Assembly: GCA_028277545.1 (NCBI GenBank)
Contig: JANQGB010001257.1
Location: forward strand, 1 to 5,476
Reading direction: 5' to 3'
Source of the DNA: Phycisphaerae bacterium
GTDB lineage: Bacteria > Planctomycetota > Phycisphaerae > UBA1845
DNA: 5,476 nucleotides
Shown here: positions 1-4,350 of the stretch, in pieces
Layout: every line of letters begins with the position of its first letter
Numbering within the stretch: the first letter of the stretch is position 1
Made by a program: the position numbers and the translations under genes
Notes under the pieces: model-generated
What the model was told of the DNA's origin: nothing
Seen by the model: only the letters and a program-made list of their open reading frames with translations
The model's database searches: none

Positions 1-63
1 CGTCAGCCAGACGAGGATCACGACAGCCAGCACGCACAGCCACGCAATGAAGAATCCCGACAT
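1..63 (-). CDS. N-terminus of a membrane-anchored protein, cut by the left edge
   Basis: Reading the minus strand from the ATG at 63-61 gives 21 codons that stay open to the window edge. Residues 4-19 (FFIAWLCVLAVVILVW) are almost entirely hydrophobic, so the protein starts with a membrane anchor or uncleaved signal. The start is well bounded: an in-frame TAG lies at 75-73, three codons upstream, with no other start between. No clear Shine-Dalgarno sequence precedes the ATG, which fits translation coupled to the upstream gene, whose stop codon is only 25 bp away. The gene is probably the second cistron of a membrane-protein operon with the 507-residue protein upstream. The family cannot be recognised from 21 residues. 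Confidence 0.6.
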   Translation of the reverse strand, partial: MSGFFIAWLCVLAVVILVWLT

Positions 64-88
64 GCAGACACACTACCGGTGTTGGAGG

Positions 89-1612
89 TCAGTTGGTCTG
101 GCCGGCTTCATCAGCCGACTCACTGTCACCGTCGCCGTCGCCGCCACTGTCCGGGGCCGCGGATTCTTCGGCGGGGGCGGTGGCGACGGCTTGCCCCTCG
201 ACGGTCACCTGCACAGTGCCGTCCGCCGCTGGAGCCTCGGTGGTCGCCGCCGGCGCCTCTGGCGACCCGGCTGCCGGGGTATGCTCCGTCTCCTCGTACG
301 CCTCGAGGAACACGTCCTCAAGGTCCATGGCATCGTTTTCGCGCCGTAGCAGGAAGTAGATCACCGTACTGCCGCAGAAGTAAAAGGCGGCCAGAAACGC
401 CCAGACCAGCAACCCGACCACGAACACCCAACTGGTGATAATCCAACCGGAGAACGCCTCGATACCCGTGGCGTCGGCGGGACTTGCCGCGAACCGGTTT
501 ATGCTGGGCATTAACCAGAGGGCATCGAGCTTGTTTTGCCCGCCGTCACGCACTCCCCACCACCCGAAGGGAGCGGTTCCGAAGCCGACGCAGGCATGGG
601 TCACCGCCAGCGTCAGATAGGCGACCACCTTGACGAAAACGAAACACAGGCTGCCATACGCGGCCATCACCAGGGCGTAGAACAGCGTCCGCCAGGGCTT
701 GGTGCCCACGTAGTGAATGCTGCGGGACACGGCGTCCAGGCACTGGCTGCCCTCCGCAGCGATCGTCGGCCAGAACAACGATCCACCCACGGCGGAGGCT
801 AGCACGAATACCGCGGTCACGCCGCCCACCAGGATGGCCAGCACGAACAGCAGACTGCCCAGGATATCACCCAGGTATGGTATGGACAGGAAAACGCCGC
901 CAACCGCCAAGGTCGCCGCCAGGGCGAGCACTATTAGCACCGGGAACAGCGGAGCCAGGAAGAAACCGCCCAAGTAGCGCTGCTTGGCGAAAGCCAGCGC
1001 CTCCCGCATACTGATCTTCTCATCACGGGCGAATTCCACCGCCGCGATCCGACAGATAGCTCCGCCGAACATTGCCCAGATGCCCAGGGCGATCAGCAGG
1101 AAGAGCAGGGCAAACCAGCAGTGCTCCGCGACCATCCAGGTGGTCCCCTTGACCATCAGAACCACGGAGTTCTTGAGACCGATCGGGAGGGGCCCCGACG
1201 CCTGCAGGTTGGCGTTGCCGCGAGCCTGCGCGGCCAGCAAACCTACGGCGGCCTCAGGTCCGCCTGCCCAGAAGTTACCGCGAGTGATGGACATCAGACC
1301 CGACTCGATGCACCAGGCTTCGTGCCGACACCAGGTCGCGAACACGCCCTGGTCGGCCTCAGCGCTCTCGTGTCCCGCAGGTGCCGCTCCGCTGCCCGCG
1401 TACGTCATTATGGCGTCACCGCGCACGCCCTTGTCCGTTGCCAGCCAGATCTCGTCGAGGGCAAAGCCCCAGACCCAGGTCACGAGCAATGCCCCCAGCG
1501 CGAGGATGATCTTGCTTGGGTGAATGGCCAGCCGGAAAGCTCGGAACAGATGCACGAAACTGCAGGATTCCAGCCAACTCATTTCTTGCTGGAACTTCGC
1601 GCCGTTACTCAT
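89..1612 (-). CDS. Six-helix inner-membrane protein with acidic C-terminal tail, uncharacterised
   Basis: This is a 507-residue integral membrane protein. By eye the hydrophobic segments lie at residues 34-56, 165-187, 217-242, 250-280, 308-337 and 390-422. Basic residues before segment 1 (RAFRLAIHPSK) and after segments 2, 4 and 6 put the N- and C-termini in the cytoplasm. Two large outside loops result: 57-164, with a Cys95-x5-Cys101 pair, and 338-389. The stretch after segment 4 (PTIAAEGSQCLDAVSRS, then KPWRTL) resembles the connector in multi-pass proteins of the YciC / GPDPase-membrane-domain style. I infer this only from pattern. The tail from 423 to 507 begins with a charged amphipathic stretch (DLEDVFLEAYEE), then becomes low-complexity Ala/Glu/Pro/Thr and finally a Gly-Asp repeat. 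Start choice: ATG at 1612-1610 follows an AAGGAGAA Shine-Dalgarno, and the membrane pattern begins just after it. The frame stays open to 1912, but that extension is Arg/Gly/Pro-rich and crosses the promoter. The function is unknown; similar unnamed proteins are, to my knowledge, common in planctomycetes. Confidence 0.88.
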   Translation of the reverse strand: MSNGAKFQQEMSWLESCSFVHLFRAFRLAIHPSKIILALGALLVTWVWGFALDEIWLATDKGVRGDAIMTYAGSGAAPAGHESAEADQGVFATWCRHEAWCIESGLMSITRGNFWAGGPEAAVGLLAAQARGNANLQASGPLPIGLKNSVVLMVKGTTWMVAEHCWFALLFLLIALGIWAMFGGAICRIAAVEFARDEKISMREALAFAKQRYLGGFFLAPLFPVLIVLALAATLAVGGVFLSIPYLGDILGSLLFVLAILVGGVTAVFVLASAVGGSLFWPTIAAEGSQCLDAVSRSIHYVGTKPWRTLFYALVMAAYGSLCFVFVKVVAYLTLAVTHACVGFGTAPFGWWGVRDGGQNKLDALWLMPSINRFAASPADATGIEAFSGWIITSWVFVVGLLVWAFLAAFYFCGSTVIYFLLRRENDAMDLEDVFLEAYEETEHTPAAGSPEAPAATTEAPAADGTVQVTVEGQAVATAPAEESAAPDSGGDGDGDSESADEAGQTN

Positions 1613-1618
1613 CAGTAG

Positions 1619-1626
1619 TTCTCCTT
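1619..1626 (-). promoter_or_regulatory. Shine-Dalgarno site that fixes the start of the membrane-protein gene
   Basis: The minus strand reads AAGGAGAA, ending 6 nt before the ATG at 1612-1610. This is a strong match to the anti-SD sequence at normal spacing. It supports the 507-residue form over the longer open frame that begins near 1912. Confidence 0.85.
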
Positions 1627-1638
1627 TCGGATCAGGTC

Positions 1639-1667
1639 GGTGATGGTGCCCGAAATGCCCATCCACC
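1639..1667 (-). other. Possible leader hairpin upstream of the membrane-protein start
   Basis: GGTGATGG (1639-1646) pairs with CCATCCACC (1659-1667), giving eight base pairs with one bulged C and a 12-nt loop. It lies 12 nt upstream of the Shine-Dalgarno site in the minus-strand leader. The loop edge carries two TGCCC copies separated by GAAA (1647-1660). It could affect translation, but no known riboswitch or leader class was recognised. Confidence 0.3.
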
Positions 1668-1756
1668 TGCCGAGCCGACCGCATCAACCCGGGGCGCCCG
1701 CCAGTGAAGCCGCTGCCCCCGACTGCAGCAATGCCCGTCCCGGACCAGACGAAACC

Positions 1757-1807
1757 GCGCCAGGGCGCATTATAGTTGCACCTCCGGGCACAGCAACGCC
1801 CTGGCGC
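1757..1807. repeat. Exact 11-bp inverted repeat framing a promoter core
   Basis: GCGCCAGGGCG at 1757-1767 is the exact reverse complement of CGCCCTGGCGC at 1797-1807, with a 29-bp spacer. Each arm contains a 10-bp near-palindrome, CGCC-NN-GGCG (1758-1767 and 1797-1806), with centres 39 bp apart. The spacer holds the minus-strand -35 and -10 elements, with the arms directly at either side. This is the layout expected of paired operators for a dimeric regulator. Caution: the same 10-mer CGCCAGGGCG also occurs inside the membrane-protein gene at 917-926, so the word alone is not rare here. Confidence 0.5.
1769..1796 (-). promoter_or_regulatory. Sigma-70-type promoter for the membrane-protein operon
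   Basis: The minus strand has a perfect -10 box, TATAAT (1774-1769), in otherwise GC-rich DNA. The best -35 is TTGCTG (1796-1791), which matches three of six consensus bases, with a 16-bp spacer. Transcription would start near 1762 and leave a leader of about 150 nt before the ATG at 1612. The perfect -10 and the divergent layout support the call; the weak -35 suggests an activator or an alternative start. Confidence 0.55.
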
Positions 1808-1841
1808 CGCCGACCGGACCGCGCCTCGGCGTGACCGGGGC

Positions 1842-1870
1842 TGGCCACCCGGCGGTGAAGCTGGTATATG
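1842..1870 (+). promoter_or_regulatory. Candidate promoter for the TldD-like gene
   Basis: TGGCCA (1842-1847) and TATATG (1865-1870) are spaced by 17 bp, each matching four of six consensus bases. Transcription would start near 1877, about 37 nt before the GTG start. It is weak by sequence, but it is the most AT-rich spot on this side of the gap and its position is right. Confidence 0.35.
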
Positions 1871-1900
1871 TGGCCGCCAGCCTACGCAACCCGGGTTCCC

Positions 1901-1908
1901 AAAGGAGG
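1901..1908 (+). promoter_or_regulatory. Shine-Dalgarno site that selects a GTG start
   Basis: AAAGGAGG lies 5 nt before GTG at 1914. An ATG overlaps at 1912 but is followed at once by TGA, so it cannot serve as the start. This site favours the GTG over the Met codons within the signal-peptide region and over starts far upstream. Confidence 0.85.
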
Positions 1909-1913
1909 CCAAT

Positions 1914-3602
1914 GTGACCCAAAACCGAAATTGCGTGCCAGGTTCGACTTGGCTTGTGCTGGCGGTGATGCTCTCGCCCGTTCTATGTGCCGCTGAGGAA
2001 CCGGTCGAGGGCGACGTAGTCCTGCGGGCGCTGGTGGATGAGTTGGCACGGTCGATGGAGCTTCAGCTCGAGGATCTGGAGAAGCCCTACCTCATTCAAT
2101 ACAAGGTCGAGGACCGCACGGGGCACTGGCTGGCGGCCACACACGGGGCGATCACTCAAGCCGACCGGACCCGCAGGCGCAGCTTCAGCAGTCGCGTTCG
2201 CGTAGGCGGCTACGATCTGGATAACACCAACTTCGTGGGTGGCAGCCGCGGCGGCACGAGGACCTCGCTGCCGGTGGATGACGACTACGTCGCACTGCGC
2301 CAGGGTATCTGGACCGCCACTGATCGCCAGTACAAGGGTGCGGTCGAGGCACTGACCCGCAAGCGGTCCTACCTGGAGCAGAAGAACATCGAGGACCGCC
2401 CGCCCGATTACACCGCCGCCGAGCCGGTGACTCACCTGCAGAGCCGGGCCGAGTTGAAGTTCGATGAAGCGACCTGGCGCCAGCGTCTGGAGGTTGTGTC
2501 GGGCCGCTTCGGCAAGTACCCGGCTATTCAGAACTCCGAAGTGAGCCTGGTGGCCGGCGTGGTCACCGACTATACGGTCAACTCTGAGGGCACGCGTCTC
2601 CGCGTAAGTGACACTGGCATCCTGCTGACGCTCCGGGCCGATCTCCAGGCCACTGACGGCATGAGACTGGGCGACCAGCGCGTGTTCGGCGGCGAGAGCT
2701 TCGCTGAACTACCCACGACGGAAGAACTGGTGGCCGCGGTGGACGAACTGTGCGCCTCGCTTGCCGAACTGGCGACTGCCCCCATACTGGAGGAGTACAC
2801 CGGTCCCGTGCTGTTTGAGGCCCGGGCGGCCGGACAAGTGCTCGCCTCGCTGCTCGCCCCGGGGCTGGCGGGGCGTCCCGACCCCATAGGGGCGCCGGGA
2901 CGAAGCGACGACAGCCTGGAGAAGAAGCTCGGCAAACGGATTCTGCCCAGGACTTTCCAGGTCCAGGACGATCCCACCGTCAAGCGGGTGGACGGAAAGC
3001 TGCTCTTCGGCTGGTACGACTACGACGCCGAGGGCGTGCCGGCTCGGCGTGTGCAACTGGTGGCTGACGGGATGCTGGAGACGATGGTCATGTCCCGGAC
3101 GCCTACCAGGAAGATCCAGGGGACCACTGGACATGGCCGGAATGGACGTTTCGGCGCCGATGCCCAGGCGACGACAGCAAACTTGTTCGTCTCCGACGAG
3201 GCCGGCCTGGAGGATGACGAGCTCAAGCAAGCACTGATCGAGGCCTGTCAGGACGAGGACCTCGAATTCGGCCTGCGGATCACCGCCCTGGACAACGTGG
3301 GCAGCGGGTATCTGTCCGACCCCGTGTTCGCCTACCGCGTGTACGTCGAGGATGGTCGGGAGGAACTGATCCGCGGCGTGGAGTTCAGGCCGGTGGAGGT
3401 TCGCGCTCTGCGCAGAATCCTGGCGGCAGGCAAGAATCGCCACGTGCTCAACTACTTCACGCCAGGCAGCGGACTCGGTGCCGCCGTGGTAGCGCCAGCC
3501 TTGCTGTTTGACGAACTCGAGCTGAGCAAGGTCGAGGAGGAGTTCGACAAGCTGCCCATTCTCGACGCGCCCGCGACGCGGGAAGATGCGTCAGCGAGAT
3601 AG
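1914..3602 (+). CDS. Exported TldD/PmbA-type protein (peptidase U62-like) lacking HExxxH
   Basis: This is a 562-residue protein of the TldD/TldE (PmbA) family. Seen: residues 1-27 form a type I signal peptide (basic n-region, hydrophobic TWLVLAVMLSPVLC, likely cut after CAA), so the protein is exported. There is no good lipobox, since Leu precedes the Cys. Family hallmarks follow in order: NSEGT at 223-227, a DGMRLG stretch near 248-253, GPVLFEARAAG at 297-307, the YDYDAEGVPARRV core at 368-380, MSRTP near 393-397, GHGR at 406-409, a Gly/Asp-rich VGSGYLSD stretch, the VYVEDGREELIRG strand at 476-488, and the closing VVAPALLFDELEL block at 525-536. Known: active TldD proteins are zinc peptidases with HExxxH, while TldE/PmbA partners lack it. 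By eye that site here reads FEARAA (301-306), so both histidines are missing and the protein is probably not a classical zinc peptidase. No active TldD partner lies in the window. Family call firm; substrate unknown. The exported location differs from the cytosolic E. coli proteins. Confidence 0.88.
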   Translation: MTQNRNCVPGSTWLVLAVMLSPVLCAAEEPVEGDVVLRALVDELARSMELQLEDLEKPYLIQYKVEDRTGHWLAATHGAITQADRTRRRSFSSRVRVGGYDLDNTNFVGGSRGGTRTSLPVDDDYVALRQGIWTATDRQYKGAVEALTRKRSYLEQKNIEDRPPDYTAAEPVTHLQSRAELKFDEATWRQRLEVVSGRFGKYPAIQNSEVSLVAGVVTDYTVNSEGTRLRVSDTGILLTLRADLQATDGMRLGDQRVFGGESFAELPTTEELVAAVDELCASLAELATAPILEEYTGPVLFEARAAGQVLASLLAPGLAGRPDPIGAPGRSDDSLEKKLGKRILPRTFQVQDDPTVKRVDGKLLFGWYDYDAEGVPARRVQLVADGMLETMVMSRTPTRKIQGTTGHGRNGRFGADAQATTANLFVSDEAGLEDDELKQALIEACQDEDLEFGLRITALDNVGSGYLSDPVFAYRVYVEDGREELIRGVEFRPVEVRALRRILAAGKNRHVLNYFTPGSGLGAAVVAPALLFDELELSKVEEEFDKLPILDAPATREDASAR

Positions 3603-3718
3603 CGGCCAGTGGCAATGGAGGTAAGCGACCAGGACGGCCCATACGTTTGGCAAAGCGCGCCGCGGATATCCTCGCTGCCGGCAGGTACGACCAAACCAAT
3701 CCTGGACTTCACCTGACG

Positions 3719-3724
3719 AGGAGG
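3719..3724 (+). promoter_or_regulatory. Shine-Dalgarno site for the DinB-like gene
   Basis: AGGAGG lies 8 nt before the ATG at 3733. Another ATG at 3726-3728 is only 1 nt from the site, too close for initiation, and reads in a different frame. The 130-bp gap before this gene (3603-3732) otherwise shows no terminator and no convincing promoter, so read-through from the TldD-like gene is possible. Confidence 0.8.
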
Positions 3725-3732
3725 TATGCCGT

Positions 3733-4224
3733 ATGACCACCAAAGAACACGCCCTGCGTATCCTGAATTTCAGCCGCCAGTTCTTCAATGACCTGCTGGA
3801 AGGCGTCCCTGCTGACAAGCTGCTGCACTCTCCGGTGCCGGGCGGTAATCACGCCTTGTGGATCATTGGTCACCTGGCAGTGACCGACGACTTCTTTGCG
3901 GACATGGTGGACGGCCAGGGCCAGAAGTTGCCCCAGCGATACCGCGAGCTCTTCGACCTGGGCTCCACGCCGACCGCCAACGAGGCGGACTACCCTCCGG
4001 TGTCAGAAATACGGGAACAGTTCGCCGCGGCGCGCCAGAGGCTGATCAGCGCCTACGAAGCCGCCGACGAAGACACGCTGAGCCAGCCACTGCCGCAAGA
4101 GCTCTCGAATTTCGCCCCCAACAAGCTGGGCCTGCCCCTGACCCAAGCCTGGCACGAAGGAATACACACCGGGCAACTGTCCAGCATCCGCCGCTCGTTG
4201 GGCATCAAGCCTCTGGTGGGGTGA
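3733..4224 (+). CDS. DinB-like four-helix-bundle protein (DinB_2 superfamily)
   Basis: This 163-residue cytosolic protein has no signal peptide or membrane segment. It has the size and layout of the DinB/YfiT-like metalloprotein superfamily. Helix 1 covers about residues 4-24. Helix 2 carries the first metal-ligand histidine, His47, in WIIGHLAVTDDFF. A middle helix spans about 90-112. The last helix carries His141 and His145 in AWHEGIHTGQLSSIRR. The three-histidine set is complete, so a divalent metal site is expected. Members of this superfamily include thiol-dependent transferases (bacillithiol or mycothiol S-transferases, maleylpyruvate isomerase type), but most are uncharacterised, and the reaction here cannot be named. 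The name comes from a Bacillus DNA-damage-inducible gene and does not imply DNA polymerase IV. The gene follows the TldD-like gene on the same strand and is convergent with the esterase gene. Confidence 0.85.
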   Translation: MTTKEHALRILNFSRQFFNDLLEGVPADKLLHSPVPGGNHALWIIGHLAVTDDFFADMVDGQGQKLPQRYRELFDLGSTPTANEADYPPVSEIREQFAAARQRLISAYEAADEDTLSQPLPQELSNFAPNKLGLPLTQAWHEGIHTGQLSSIRRSLGIKPLVG

Positions 4225-4226
4225 GT

Positions 4227-4246
4227 TTGTCGGATCTTGTCGGAAC
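4227..4246. repeat. Short tandem duplication after the DinB-like stop codon
   Basis: Two adjacent 10-mers, TTGTCGGATC (4227-4236) and TTGTCGGAAC (4237-4246), match at nine of ten bases and begin 2 nt after the stop codon. This is most simply a small slippage duplication. No function is suggested. Confidence 0.4.
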
Positions 4247-4350
4247 GTGGCTCACGGCTTCGTCCCGCGCAGGCTGCGTGTGGTGCGGTTGTACGCGCTC
4301 AGGTGAGGGGCAGGACGGCAACCAACAGTATGGCCAGCGCCACCGCGGCG

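Larger units (their letters stand above)
1613..1913. promoter_or_regulatory. 301-bp divergent intergenic control region
   Basis: This gap separates the minus-strand membrane-protein operon from the plus-strand TldD-like gene, so both must be transcribed outward from it unless they read in from elsewhere. It holds a perfect minus-strand TATAAT, a weaker plus-strand promoter candidate, an exact 11-bp inverted repeat around the minus promoter, a leader hairpin and both Shine-Dalgarno sites. Open frames run into it from both sides, but the residues they encode are Arg/Pro/Gly-rich and lie upstream of the Shine-Dalgarno sites, so I treat the region as non-coding. Confidence 0.75.

Noticed and set aside
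984..1618. Plus-strand open frames opposite the membrane-protein gene
   Set aside because: They are antisense to a gene with a coherent transmembrane pattern, lack ribosome sites and show no domain.
1613..1912. 100-residue N-terminal extension of the membrane-protein frame
   Set aside because: It lies upstream of a strong Shine-Dalgarno and ATG at 1612, crosses the perfect TATAAT and is Arg/Gly/Pro/Cys-rich, as expected for translated GC-rich non-coding DNA.
1776..1913. Upstream extension of the TldD-like frame
   Set aside because: The GTG at 1914 has an ideal Shine-Dalgarno and opens directly into a signal peptide. The upstream residues are basic and low in hydrophobic content and would bury the signal peptide.
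1912..1917. Minimal ATG-TGA frame overlapping the GTG start
   Set aside because: A start followed at once by a stop could in theory regulate the GTG, but it most simply arises by chance from AATGTGA.
2709..3443. 244-residue antisense open frame within the TldD-like gene
   Set aside because: The sense strand encodes clear TldD family motifs over the whole stretch. The antisense product has shadow-frame composition and no recognisable domain or ribosome site.
3647..3672. TTGGCA and TATCCT as a promoter for the DinB-like gene
   Set aside because: The spacing is 14 bp, too short for a sigma-70 promoter, and the -10 match is poor.
3726..3728. Alternative ATG for the DinB-like gene
   Set aside because: It is in a different frame from the DinB-like protein and only 1 nt after the Shine-Dalgarno sequence.
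4246..4278. Two small hairpins (4246-4256, 4268-4278) as a bidirectional terminator
   Set aside because: Each has a stem of only four base pairs, and neither is followed by a T-run on either strand. Termination here may be Rho-dependent.
4299..4343. Tiny minus-strand GTG frame encoding VALAILLVAVLPLT just after the esterase stop
   Set aside because: The 14-residue hydrophobic peptide resembles a membrane anchor, and a frameshift could in principle have separated it from the esterase. But the esterase ends at a typical FQAKFGP terminus, and there is no Shine-Dalgarno site, so chance is likelier.
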